From contig JADFCY010000004.1 in assembly GCA_018263335.1 (NCBI GenBank), positions 56,516 through 120,515 on the forward strand: a stretch of DNA of 64,000 bases. Direction: 5' to 3'. Shown here piece by piece: positions 1 to 9,895 of this stretch. Positions within the stretch are counted from its first letter, which is position 1; every line of letters begins with the position of its first letter. Position numbers and translations under genes: made by a program. This stretch comes from Methanolinea sp. GTDB lineage: Archaea; Halobacteriota; Methanomicrobia; Methanomicrobiales; Methanospirillaceae. The notes beneath the pieces were generated by a model. That model saw only the letters and a list, made by a program, of their open reading frames with translations, was not told the origin of the DNA and made no database searches.

Positions 1-2
1 TC

Positions 3-1199
3 GTCTGCGACGCCTTTGGAAACCTTGTGGCGAAGGCAGGGAGGGGAGAGGAGGTCCTGATCGCAGAGATAGACCTCTCGTTGAACGATCTCGTGCGCGA
101 AGGGTGGGGATTTCTCCGGAACCGGCGGCCGGAGACTTATGGCATCCTGGCCGGCAGTATGGGACTTGCGCGGGGCGATACCCCCAAGGACTGCGGCTTT
201 CGCATGCCTGCGGAATGGGAACCTCACCAGGGGATCCTGCTCTCATGGCCCCATGACAATGGGACGTTCTTTGATCTCTCCGCAGTGGAACGCACATACC
301 TCGAGATAATACGGGCACTGCAGGGTCGGGAGCGGGTCTATCTCCTTGTCAGGGACCAGGAGATGCGGTCGCGTGTGCAGGGGTTGCTTGATGGGGGCGG
401 GATCAACCGCGGGCAGGTAAAATTTCATATCCATCCCTACTGCGATGTATGGTTCAGAGATTATGGTCCCACGTTTCTGGTGCACGAGCGTGACCCGGCA
501 GTTGCAATGGTGAACTGGAAGTTCAACGCATGGGGAGGCAAATACCCCGAACTGGAAGACGATGACATTGTCCCGTCGATCCTGGAAAGCGCATTGCAGA
601 TCCCTGCATTTACACCAGGCATGGTGCTTGAGGGGGGATCGATTGATGTCGACGGTTGCGGGACTCTCATGACGACCGAACAGTGCCTCCTCCATCCAAA
701 CCGGAACCCATCCCTCTCAAAGGAGCAAATTGAAAAGGTACTCGGGCAATTCCTCGGTGTATCCAGGTTTATCTGGCTGAAGGGGGGGATTGATGGCGAT
801 GATACCGATGGCCATGTTGATGACGTTGCCCGTTTCGTCAGCGAAAAAACCGTCGTCTGTGCAGTCGAGGAGGACAGGGCGGACGCAAATTACGAAGTCC
901 TCCGGGATAATTACGAGATACTGCGCAGTTCTTCTGCCCATGACGGCTCACCCCTCAGGGTGGTATCGCTCCCCATGCCACGGTCTTTCCCGGAGCCGGT
1001 CCCTGCGAGCTACACCAATTTCTACATCGGAAATGGGGTTGTGCTGGTCCCGACATTCAGTGACCCTGCCGACGGCCGCGCAATCAGGACGCTCAGGAGT
1101 GTCTTCCCGGGAAGGGAGGTATTGGGAATCGAATGCAGTGAGATGATCAGGGGGATGGGTGCCATTCACTGCGTGAGCCAGCAATTACCCTCGCCCTGA
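3..1199 (+). CDS. N-carbamoylputrescine amidase C-terminus fused in frame to agmatine deiminase (5' truncated by window edge)
   Basis: Frame is open from base 3: VCDAFGNLVAKAGRGEEVLIAEIDL...FLRNRRPETYGIL (CN-hydrolase tail), then FRMPAEWEPHQGILLSWPHD...GMGAIHCVSQQLP (agmatine deiminase with catalytic Cys motif), with no stop between. Confidence 0.85.
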   Translation, partial: VCDAFGNLVAKAGRGEEVLIAEIDLSLNDLVREGWGFLRNRRPETYGILAGSMGLARGDTPKDCGFRMPAEWEPHQGILLSWPHDNGTFFDLSAVERTYLEIIRALQGRERVYLLVRDQEMRSRVQGLLDGGGINRGQVKFHIHPYCDVWFRDYGPTFLVHERDPAVAMVNWKFNAWGGKYPELEDDDIVPSILESALQIPAFTPGMVLEGGSIDVDGCGTLMTTEQCLLHPNRNPSLSKEQIEKVLGQFLGVSRFIWLKGGIDGDDTDGHVDDVARFVSEKTVVCAVEEDRADANYEVLRDNYEILRSSSAHDGSPLRVVSLPMPRSFPEPVPASYTNFYIGNGVVLVPTFSDPADGRAIRTLRSVFPGREVLGIECSEMIRGMGAIHCVSQQLPSP

Positions 1200-1203
1200 C
1201 GAT

Positions 1204-1629
1204 TCACCTGGCCTTCACATCCCGTTCTCTCTCCTCCTGGATCGCAGGACTGCCAGGGAAGGAGAGGTGCAGGTGGACAAGCACCCAGGCGTGACCTGTC
1301 CCTTTCAGAACCGCCGTGAACCTGCCTTCCGGGAGCGGAGAATCCCCTGCAAAAGAAGCATGAAATGCACCAAATACCCAGCTGATGGTACCAATAGCCT
1401 CTATCTGGATGTTCGAAAGCTGAAGATTGGAGAGGTGTTCTGTCTCCCGTTCGAGAAAGACCTCGAGTTGGTCGAGTCCTTGGAATAACTTTTCGGTTCC
1501 CGGGCCGAATCCCGAGCATCCCGGGTCAGCATGCGAGAGTATTGCGGGGATATCGGCCCGGTTCCAGTACCGTACCAGGAGGTCAAGGGTATCGAGTACC
1601 TGGAGGCAGGTCTGATGACTCGGATTCAT
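1204..1629 (-). CDS. SnoaL/NTF2-like (DUF4440-type) small protein
   Basis: 141 aa; VLDTLDLLVRYWNRADIPAILSHADP...GRFTAVLKGTGHAWVLVHLHLSFPG pattern. Confidence 0.55.
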   Translation of the reverse strand: MNPSHQTCLQVLDTLDLLVRYWNRADIPAILSHADPGCSGFGPGTEKLFQGLDQLEVFLERETEHLSNLQLSNIQIEAIGTISWVFGAFHASFAGDSPLPEGRFTAVLKGTGHAWVLVHLHLSFPGSPAIQEERERDVKAR

Positions 1630-2573
1630 GCGAATAAGGTATGGATACGAATCGATACAAGCATATCGTCATTTCAGGGATTGGGACCTGCAAGACGATG
1701 TGCGCTCAAAGGCCATTCTCCCCACCTTTTCACCACCGTTGAGTGCAGATCCTCTTCTCACGTGGGGTGGCCTTTGAAGGTGAAGGAGAAAATGGGGGAC
1801 ACTTCATTTGCTGAAGCCTTCGGTGTGGTTTCCCTCTTCTGAAGGATTGTGCAGTGCAGGAAGAAAAGCGCGGGATCACACACCACTCTGTGGGAAATAT
1901 CGTCGTCTTGGGAGAACCTGAATATCCTGCATGGGGAATGCAGGGCACCCCGATCCCATTGTCCCTGATAAAAACCAACCGCTCTCCCCGGCTGTTACAT
2001 GAAGATTGAATTTTGGAAGATTACGAAAAATTTCGGCGTAATTCAGGATGAGGTTGTGGATGCATGTAAATTCCCGCATGGCGAGTGTTCAACACGTTGC
2101 ATGGTCGGGGAGGTTATCTGTCAAGAGTAGCGATTGCAGGGGATGATAGGGTATTTGACAAAAAATCGCGGATAGATCACGGAATTAACAGGAAATAGGC
2201 CGCAAACACTCTTCTAATGAAGGTCACTTCGTGATCTCCTATGAATATGCATCCAGCCTCTTTTTGCGTCGGGGCTGTCGAAGGGTCCACCCGGAGTGTT
2301 TTCGTTTTGTATGCGTGTCCCCCGATGAGAATCATATGATTTTTTCGAGGATGATCCCGAAAGTGCGCCTGGCCCTGCAATCGTTACGAGAGAACCGTGA
2401 TACTGCACCGGCACGATGACAGGCTCTCGAGGGAATGATCTTCATCACTCATGCACCGGAAGCCCTGCTGTGTTGGCTCCCTCTCATTTTATACTGGCCA
2501 TGGTGCAGGGACGGTGAGGGGACAAGGCGGGACTGATGCAAAATTATATGAGAATTGGTCATTGAGATGTGTG

Positions 2574-2804
2574 ATGACAGGGGCAGCCTCTATGGAACCC
2601 GGGGATCTGGAGAAGTACGTGGAGAAACTCGAGCAGAGGATCGAGATCCTCGCAAAAGAGAATGCAGCCCTTACCATGACCCTGAATAAGATGATGAGGG
2701 AGAACATGAAGCTCAAATCTGAAATACACAACCTTGAGAAGAAACTCTCGCTGGTGGATGCCGATCCTTCCGTTCACCTCGATCCGGAGCTGCAGAAGGA
2801 ATGA
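2574..2804 (+). CDS. short coiled-coil protein upstream of DNA polymerase IV
   Basis: Heptad-rich MEPGDLEKYVEKLEQRIEILAKENAALTMTLNKMMRENMKLKSEIHNLEKK; stop overlaps the downstream dinB start (ATGA). Confidence 0.6.
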   Translation: MTGAASMEPGDLEKYVEKLEQRIEILAKENAALTMTLNKMMRENMKLKSEIHNLEKKLSLVDADPSVHLDPELQKE

Positions 2805-3961
2805 ACGGCCATGTCCCCTCACCTCCCCTCGAACCATTGCTGCAGGACTCCGACCCGGGCATGCACCTGACCAAAGGAAAATCCCATACCCATCGCATCA
2901 TCCTCCACGCAGACATGGACAGCTTTTATGCGTCCGTGGAGATGCGCGAACATCCGGATCTCAAGGGGAAGCCGGTCGTGATCGGTGCCGACCCAAGAGA
3001 GGGGAGCGGCAGGGGTGTCGTCTGCACCTGCTCCTACGAGGCCAGGAAGTACGGAGTCCGTTCCGCGATGCCCATCTCCCATGCATACCAGCTCTGCCCG
3101 CATGCGGTATTCCTGCCACCGCGTTTCGCCGTGTATAGCAGGACATCAGAAAGAGTAATGGCTATTCTGCATGGATATGCAGAAAAGTTCGAGCAGGTGA
3201 GTATTGACGAAGCATATCTTGACCTCTCATATCTGGAAGACTTCACAGATGCAGAGCAGATCGCACGGCAGATCAAGGAAGAAATCCACCTAAGTGAACA
3301 ACTCAGCTGTTCGATAGGGATTGGGCCGGGAAAGGTCGTGGCAAAGATCGCGTCCGACCTGCAGAAGCCCGGGGGATTGGTCGTGATCACGCCCGGGCAA
3401 ATAAAGGAGATCCTCTACCCGCTCCCGGTATCAAGGATTCCCGGAGTAGGCAGAAAGACTGGAGAGGCCCTCGTCCAGAGAGGCATCTCTACCGTGGGAG
3501 ATCTCGCAGAGGCGGATATTCAGCAGCTCATGGGGGTATTGGGAAGATGGGCCGTCCCGCTCCAGAAACTGGCAAGAGGGATAGATGATTCGGAGGTGAG
3601 GGAGCATACGGATAGCAAGTCGATAAGCAGGGAGGTGACATTTGAGACCGATATTGACTCTCCCAGCGTTATACTGGAGACTCTGGAGGGTATGGCCCGA
3701 GAACTTGGCAAAGACCTTGCGGAGCGGAACCTCTTTGCCAGGACTGTCACCGTAAAGATAAGGTTTGCAGATTTCGCAACCTTCAGCAGGTCACGCTCGC
3801 TTCCGTGCCCCACCAGGGATATCCGGGCAATTCTCTCGGCCGCAAGGGACCTTGCCCTGCCCCTCATCTCCAAGAACAGGGTCAGGCTTGCAGGCCTCCG
3901 GCTCTCATCCCTCTCCCACGTCGATCGTAATCAGACGACGATAGGAGAATTCTGCGGGTGA
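2801..3961 (+). CDS. dinB: DNA polymerase IV (Y-family, DinB/Dpo4)
   Basis: HADMDSFYASVEMREHPDLKGKPVVIG, YSRTSERVM, SIDEAYLDLS, SIGIGPGKVVAKIASDLQKPGG motifs. Confidence 0.95.
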   Translation: MNGHVPSPPLEPLLQDSDPGMHLTKGKSHTHRIILHADMDSFYASVEMREHPDLKGKPVVIGADPREGSGRGVVCTCSYEARKYGVRSAMPISHAYQLCPHAVFLPPRFAVYSRTSERVMAILHGYAEKFEQVSIDEAYLDLSYLEDFTDAEQIARQIKEEIHLSEQLSCSIGIGPGKVVAKIASDLQKPGGLVVITPGQIKEILYPLPVSRIPGVGRKTGEALVQRGISTVGDLAEADIQQLMGVLGRWAVPLQKLARGIDDSEVREHTDSKSISREVTFETDIDSPSVILETLEGMARELGKDLAERNLFARTVTVKIRFADFATFSRSRSLPCPTRDIRAILSAARDLALPLISKNRVRLAGLRLSSLSHVDRNQTTIGEFCG

Positions 3962-4068
3962 CTTCAAGGATGGCAGGACCTGCGGGGCAAGGGCATGGCA
4001 TGCCGCTGTGCCTGGTGCGGGTGTGAAAAAAGTATTGTGGGAGTTTCCTGTGGTGGACTCCTTGACTG

Positions 4069-4470
4069 CTACAGGATACAGGACACAGAGAACACAAACT
4101 TCTCTATCTTTCCTGATGCGGTCACCTTCTGGTGATACTCGATCATGGAAGATTGCACGTTTGCGTTCCCCTGCATGGAATTCTGATTCACCCAGGCAGA
4201 TACTGTACCCTGTGCGTAAGGACGAGGCAGGGAGACGGAACCGACGTGGTCGGTTACACCTTGAGCCGTGGTCAAATCTCCTTCCTTCTGAAGGGACGAT
4301 AGGGTGCATAAGGAGTAGAGATCGTCCAGGGATTGGGGGGATTCCAGCTGCGGGTCATAGACGGAATTTCCCTGGAAATCCGTGACCAGTGAAGCTCCTG
4401 CCGGGGAAAGAATCCCTATGCAGATCAGAATGAATCCTGGCAGTATGAGGTTCCGGTTCAGGTACTCCAA
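4069..4470 (-). CDS. small secreted hypothetical protein
   Basis: 133 aa with plausible signal peptide MEYLNRNLILPGFILICIGILSPAGA. Confidence 0.45.
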   Translation of the reverse strand: MEYLNRNLILPGFILICIGILSPAGASLVTDFQGNSVYDPQLESPQSLDDLYSLCTLSSLQKEGDLTTAQGVTDHVGSVSLPRPYAQGTVSAWVNQNSMQGNANVQSSMIEYHQKVTASGKIEKFVFSVSCIL

Positions 4471-4707
4471 TGTATGTTCACCTCCTACATCTTGCGTTCG
4501 GGAAACAAGACGCTGACTGGGCCATATTCCGTGCGGGTATGGCCAAGCTGCCTTTCCCGGGCGTCAGGTGGCGGGTATGCACTTTCCTGGCGCCAATGAG
4601 TGTTATGCGGTATGCGGTATTTATAATAATTGAACCAAGGGGTTTGTATCATAAGAAGATTCGTGAAGGGAAAAGACTAAACATCCCATGTGAGGAAATG
4701 CTCATGT

Positions 4708-5193
4708 ATGGCGGGGGCAGTTGCCAGGAAAGAGGATGCAGAGGCGATAAATGAGCTGCGCCAGTACCTGCAGGAGATAGACGTTTCCATAGTCAAAGAG
4801 TTTGACGAGGGAGAGTTCCGTGGATTCTGGGTGAAATTCGGCGATTATCCGATTCTTATCGAGAACCAGAAGGGAAAATGGTATTTCATCGTTGCATTCC
4901 AGATCACGCTTCCACAGGGGCCGGAACAGGATGCACTGAACGAGTATTATGAAAAGAAAGATCAGCATTTCATATTCGAGCTCACAAAGGCATTCACCTC
5001 ACCTCTGACTGGCTTTTCACGGATCATGGAAAACGGGAAGGTGGTAGGATTCACTCTTTCAAGGTATATCTATCCCTTTTATCACGACTTCTGTGTAAAG
5101 GACCTTGATAGGGCACTTCAGGCTGTAGTGAGCCAGGGTGCGGAAGGAATCGCCTTCCTCAAGACGATACTCCCCACACATCCTGAACCTTGA
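4708..5193 (+). CDS. conserved hypothetical protein (DUF2299-like)
   Basis: Uninterrupted ORF, acidic soluble protein; start could be the GTG at 4690. Confidence 0.6.
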   Translation: MAGAVARKEDAEAINELRQYLQEIDVSIVKEFDEGEFRGFWVKFGDYPILIENQKGKWYFIVAFQITLPQGPEQDALNEYYEKKDQHFIFELTKAFTSPLTGFSRIMENGKVVGFTLSRYIYPFYHDFCVKDLDRALQAVVSQGAEGIAFLKTILPTHPEP

Positions 5194-5372
5194 GGGGGGT
5201 GTCTGAATCCTGTTGAAATGACCCCCTTTATTGTTCGTTATTTATTGTCAGGGGGCGATCCCCACCTCGGGAAATATTCTTTACACTCTGCAATAACAGA
5301 CTACTCTCTTCACACTTGTCGTGAATGGGTGAAGGGCTGATTGGCAATTAAAAAAATATGGTATTCTCCTCG

Positions 5373-8300
5373 CTACCTCACATATACCTTTCTTGAGGAT
5401 GTGCTGCTCCCTGCCGCGTTCTGCGCGGTAAGGCTGACAGTATAGGTTCCTGCAGTGGTATAGGTGTAGGTGGGGTTCCTGATTGTCGAGGTCCCGCCGT
5501 CACCAAAGTCCCAGTTCCAGGAGACCGGAGAGTTGAAGGACATGTCGGTAAACTGGACGGTCATCGGGGCAAAACCGATGCTTTTACTCATCATGAAAAA
5601 GGAGACTGGAGCCCGTCCAGGCACCAGGGGGGGCACGGGCGTCGGGGTGACTGTCGGTGACATGGTTCCCGATGGTGATGTGGGGGCAGGCGAAGGCACA
5701 ACGATGGGCGCCCTCACCCAGACATAGGCTGAGCGGGAACTGCTCCCTCCGTAGTTGAGGACTTTCAAAGTGACCGTGTAGGTCCCTGTTCCGGTATAGG
5801 TGTGCGAGGGGCTCTGCTCCGTCGAGGTGGTCCCATCCCCAAAGTCCCACTCCCATGCAAGCGGCGCCCCCATCGAGCGGTCGGTGAAGGAGACGGTCAG
5901 GGGCGCGACACCGGACATCGGTCTCATCGTGAAGAATGCGATGGGGAGTGATCCTGATGGGGATACCCGGATATACCCTGGCTTAGTGGCCATCTCCTGG
6001 CCGGCAGCATTCCCCACCTTCAAAGAGACGGTGAAAGTGCCGGGGAACGCATACGTATGTTCGATATACGGGCTCTGATTGCTCCACACAGTCGTCCCAT
6101 CCCCGAAGTCCCACCAGCGTGAAGTCACAACGCCTGTTGAGGTGTCAGTGAAGGCCACGCCGAGCGGCGCATTCCCTGACAGTGGTGTAGCCTCGAAGGA
6201 GGGGACCGGGGGAAGGGACGGCTGCGTGACATTGATGCAGTCGGTTACCGTGGTGGTGTTGCTCCCGTACTGGCTGTTGATGGTCAGAGTGACATCATAG
6301 AGGCCTGGATTCTGATAGGTGTGGGAGATCCAGGGATACCCTTCTGTTGCGGTTGTCCCGTCGCCAAAGTCCCATGCCCATTCGTCGTAGTAATACCAGT
6401 AGGGGATGAAGGCATCGAATTCTACCTCGAGTGGTGCATCTCCCACCGATGGATACGGATAGAATGCTGCAACTGGGGGTGGCGGAGAGACATGGATATA
6501 ATCAACCTTCTCGATGGTATCGGTCTCTCCCGTCCTGCTTACTGTCAGCATGACGGAGTAGTTCCCTGGTGAATCATAGACCATGACGGGATTCTTCTCG
6601 GACGATACCCTGCCGCCAGGGTAGGGAAGAGCGCTTGTCTCGACCGGGCTCTCACTCAGGTAGTAATATCTTCCACCAAAGTTCCAGAACCATGAAACGG
6701 GATCTCCTTCAGAGGCATCGAGGAACTGAACGCTGAGTGGAAGAACACCTGAGGTCACGTTCGAAGTGAAATCTGCTTTCAGGGGGATTTTCTGGCTGAC
6801 AACGATATATGTCTCTCTCACTTCGATATCGCTCCCACCCGCGTTTGTGGTGGTAAGGCTCACGTTGTAGGCCCCTGCAGCGGCGTAGGTGTGGACTGGG
6901 TTTTTCTCATTCGATGTCTCTCCATCCCCGAAATCCCAGGCATACGAGAGTGGGGGAGATCCGGTTGACTGGTCTATGAAGCTGACCGTCAGGGGGGCAT
7001 CCCCGCTCCTCGGTGTTGCCGTAAAACCTGCAACGGGAGGGGGTGGAGACCAGTTGCCGATGTAATTGAGCCTCTCTACCGTGTCAGACAGGCCGTTTGC
7101 CGATACCGTGAGCGTGACGTTGTAGACCCCGGCATCCATGTAAGTATGTACCACTTCACGGTCGCTGCTGGTTGAGATGGTGCCATCCCCAAAATCCCAA
7201 AGATACGAGAGGTTCTCGAAATATCCTCCGTACGACCACTGGTAGAATGTCACTGTCAGCGGAAACGATCCATCCCTCGGCCATCCTTCAAAATCAGCCT
7301 CGGGAGGGTGGGGCGAAACCGAGAGGTAATCAGTCTTTTCTTCGGTATCGCTGCCGAAGTCGTTTGAGACTGTCAGCGAGATGGTGTAGTTGCCTGGCTC
7401 TGAATACCAGTGCCATGCCCAGGGATACGTGCTGTTTGTTCCATCACCGAAATCCCAGAGATATGAAGTGGGATTGCCCGTCGAGAGATCATTGAAGTCG
7501 ACGTATTGGTTCGTATAAATTTCAGTGCTGCTGGCATTGAAATCGGCATGCGGGAGTTCTCCGGCCGTGATACATCCCGGGATCTCGATTGAAGCGGTCC
7601 CGTAACTGTTCGAGACCGTGAGGTTTACGGTGTAAATTCCGGGAGATTCGTAGGTATGCGTCGGGCTCTGGTTATTCGATATGTTCCCATCGCCGAAGTC
7701 CCAGGCCCAGGATGTGGGGGTACCTGTGGAGAGATCGGTGAAGTTGACGACAAGAGGTATCACTCCAAATGTCGGTTGGGCAGAGAAATCAGCCACGGGA
7801 TAACGCTGCAGGACCTGGATGTAGTTCATTTTGGTCGTGGTATTGGTCCCGCCTGAGGTACTGGCAGCGAGGCTCACCGTGTAGTTCCCGGGGCTCAGGT
7901 ACGTATGGGAAGGGCTCTGCAATGATGAGATGTCACCGTCACCAAATTGCCATTGCCAGGTGGTTGGATTTCCGAGCGACGTGTCATGGAACTGGACGGT
8001 GAGCGGCTCTCCGCCAGATGTAGGAACAGCGACGAAATCCGCGATGGGGACTTCGTTGAAGACACGGATGTAGCCTGTCCTGGTGCTGGTATTGTGCCCG
8101 CCGTCATTCTGGACGGTCAGTGTGACTGAATATATTCCCGGCGTTGAATAGACATGCACGGGACTTGCGAGGCTGGAGTTCCCGCCATCACCAAATGTCC
8201 ACGACCAGCTCGTGATACCTACACCAGAAGATTCGTCAGAAAAGAGGACCGTGAGAGGGGCACCTCCTGTGGTGGTATTTGCAGAGAACGATGCAACGGG

Positions 8301-8891
8301 AGGAACATTGGTGACCGTGATATAATCTGTGGCGGCTGTAGTGTTACTCCCCCCGTCATTTGCAACCATAAGGCTCACGTTATACGAACCGGGAGCCTGA
8401 TAGGTGTGGAGGGGGTTCGAATCAGTGGAAGTGTTTCCATCGCCAAAGTCCCACAGGTAACTGGTCACTAGCCCGGTGGACTCATCGGTGAATTGAACAG
8501 GCAGGGGAATATGCCCGGAACGGGGACTCGCGTTGAATCCGGCCACAGGAGGGGTGTTGGTAACGAGGATATACCCTGGCTTTACCAACATGTCGCTCCC
8601 AGTGCTGTTTGCGACGGTGAGGCTGACAGTATAATTCCCGGGAGCGGTGTACTGGTAAAGCGGGTCCCGGAGGTTGGTGGAATTACCGTCACCAAAATAC
8701 CAGAGCCATGAAGTGACAAGGCCCGTGGAAGTGTCGTTGAACTGTACATGAAGCGGGTGCGGACCGCTGAGAGGCGATGCGGTAAAGTTCGCCTTGAGGA
8801 CGTCCGCGCTCACAGGGGCAAGCACTGTGGTTATGATGAGCAGCGCAGCCAGAAGGGGGATTTTCACCCTTACGAGAGGAAAATGTTTCAT
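5373..8891 (-). CDS. large secreted surface protein with 13 PKD domains
   Basis: Signal peptide plus 13 repeats of the type FxAxPxSGxxPLxVxFxDxSTGxxxSWxWDFGDG; Pro/Thr linker before the last domain. Confidence 0.9.
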   Translation of the reverse strand: MKHFPLVRVKIPLLAALLIITTVLAPVSADVLKANFTASPLSGPHPLHVQFNDTSTGLVTSWLWYFGDGNSTNLRDPLYQYTAPGNYTVSLTVANSTGSDMLVKPGYILVTNTPPVAGFNASPRSGHIPLPVQFTDESTGLVTSYLWDFGDGNTSTDSNPLHTYQAPGSYNVSLMVANDGGSNTTAATDYITVTNVPPVASFSANTTTGGAPLTVLFSDESSGVGITSWSWTFGDGGNSSLASPVHVYSTPGIYSVTLTVQNDGGHNTSTRTGYIRVFNEVPIADFVAVPTSGGEPLTVQFHDTSLGNPTTWQWQFGDGDISSLQSPSHTYLSPGNYTVSLAASTSGGTNTTTKMNYIQVLQRYPVADFSAQPTFGVIPLVVNFTDLSTGTPTSWAWDFGDGNISNNQSPTHTYESPGIYTVNLTVSNSYGTASIEIPGCITAGELPHADFNASSTEIYTNQYVDFNDLSTGNPTSYLWDFGDGTNSTYPWAWHWYSEPGNYTISLTVSNDFGSDTEEKTDYLSVSPHPPEADFEGWPRDGSFPLTVTFYQWSYGGYFENLSYLWDFGDGTISTSSDREVVHTYMDAGVYNVTLTVSANGLSDTVERLNYIGNWSPPPPVAGFTATPRSGDAPLTVSFIDQSTGSPPLSYAWDFGDGETSNEKNPVHTYAAAGAYNVSLTTTNAGGSDIEVRETYIVVSQKIPLKADFTSNVTSGVLPLSVQFLDASEGDPVSWFWNFGGRYYYLSESPVETSALPYPGGRVSSEKNPVMVYDSPGNYSVMLTVSRTGETDTIEKVDYIHVSPPPPVAAFYPYPSVGDAPLEVEFDAFIPYWYYYDEWAWDFGDGTTATEGYPWISHTYQNPGLYDVTLTINSQYGSNTTTVTDCINVTQPSLPPVPSFEATPLSGNAPLGVAFTDTSTGVVTSRWWDFGDGTTVWSNQSPYIEHTYAFPGTFTVSLKVGNAAGQEMATKPGYIRVSPSGSLPIAFFTMRPMSGVAPLTVSFTDRSMGAPLAWEWDFGDGTTSTEQSPSHTYTGTGTYTVTLKVLNYGGSSSRSAYVWVRAPIVVPSPAPTSPSGTMSPTVTPTPVPPLVPGRAPVSFFMMSKSIGFAPMTVQFTDMSFNSPVSWNWDFGDGGTSTIRNPTYTYTTAGTYTVSLTAQNAAGSSTSSRKVYVR

Positions 8892-9152
8892 ACGAGATCA
8901 TCCCGGAGTGTACACTCGGAGGATGTGAGAGTCGAAACTATCGGGCGTGAATTCAAGCCCGAGGCTCCTCCTACGCACTGCCTCTGAATGCCACCTTGTA
9001 ATGTGAGAATACAAGGTTTCACTATATAAATATTCCTGCGAGCCCGGCTCCTGATTTTCTTGGTACACAATCGGAATTGAGAGTGAAGCCAATCGATCGG
9101 GTTTTTTTTCTGCCTGTTTGGGGCGAATACCTTAAATATCGAAAGATAAATC

Positions 9153-9794
9153 TTGACATTGATGGTGGAGATGGATCTGCTGGAGAGTGCCAGGCGGGCC
9201 AAAAACCTGGGAAAGCATGAAGATGCGATAATTGCGTATTCAAAAGCCCTGGAAGCTGCGCCTCATGATACCTCAATCCTCGAGGCGATGGGGGATATTT
9301 ACTACGAGATGGGAAGGCACGAGGAAGCGCTCCATGTCTATGGAGAGGCACTGAAACAGGAACCCCACAACCTGATGGTCCTCTTCAAGAAGGGCTATAC
9401 GCTTCGGAAGATCCATCGCTGTGAAGATGCGATAAAATGCTTCGACATCGCGCTCTCGGTCAATCCCGGGTTTCTGTATGCCCTCAACGACAGGGGTTAC
9501 TGCCTGAATGAACTGGGGCGCTATGCAGAGGCATTGAATTGCTTCGACCGCTCCCTCTCCCTCTCTCCCAGGAATATACGGGTCATCGCGAGCAAGGGAA
9601 TTGCACTCCGCGAGCTTCACAGGCTGGAAGAGTCGCTCGAGTGCTTCAATCGTGCGCTTGAACTGAATGCGGTGAACGCGTTTGTCTACTACCAGAAATC
9701 ACTCACTCTCCGGGAGATGGGAAGGGTGCGTGAGGCGGACGAGTGTCTCAAAAGGATCAATTTCCCCTGGCCAGGGAAGACATCACATACATAA
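9153..9794 (+). CDS. TPR-repeat protein
   Basis: Tandem TPRs (GKHEDAIIAYSKALEAAPHD, GRHEEALHVYGEALKQEPHN, GRYAEALNCFDRSLSLSPRN); ATG start may be 9162 or 9171. Confidence 0.85.
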   Translation: MTLMVEMDLLESARRAKNLGKHEDAIIAYSKALEAAPHDTSILEAMGDIYYEMGRHEEALHVYGEALKQEPHNLMVLFKKGYTLRKIHRCEDAIKCFDIALSVNPGFLYALNDRGYCLNELGRYAEALNCFDRSLSLSPRNIRVIASKGIALRELHRLEESLECFNRALELNAVNAFVYYQKSLTLREMGRVREADECLKRINFPWPGKTSHT

Positions 9795-9895
9795 CTGCCG
9801 GAAAAAAAAGAGATAAGAGAGATGGAACATCCGGGGAAGATCCCCCGGCACAGAAATTGTGAAAAGGGAAGTGTGGGGAGGAATACTGAACAGGC

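Noticed and set aside
5373-8891. Many shorter plus-strand ORFs antisense to the PKD gene
   Set aside because: They are the reverse-frame shadow of the high-GC repetitive gene; the proteins are low complexity with no recognisable motif.
5373-8891. Possible tandem DNA repeat or CRISPR-like array
   Set aside because: The periodicity is at protein level (PKD units of about 80-90 aa); the nucleotide copies are strongly diverged and there are no short identical repeats.
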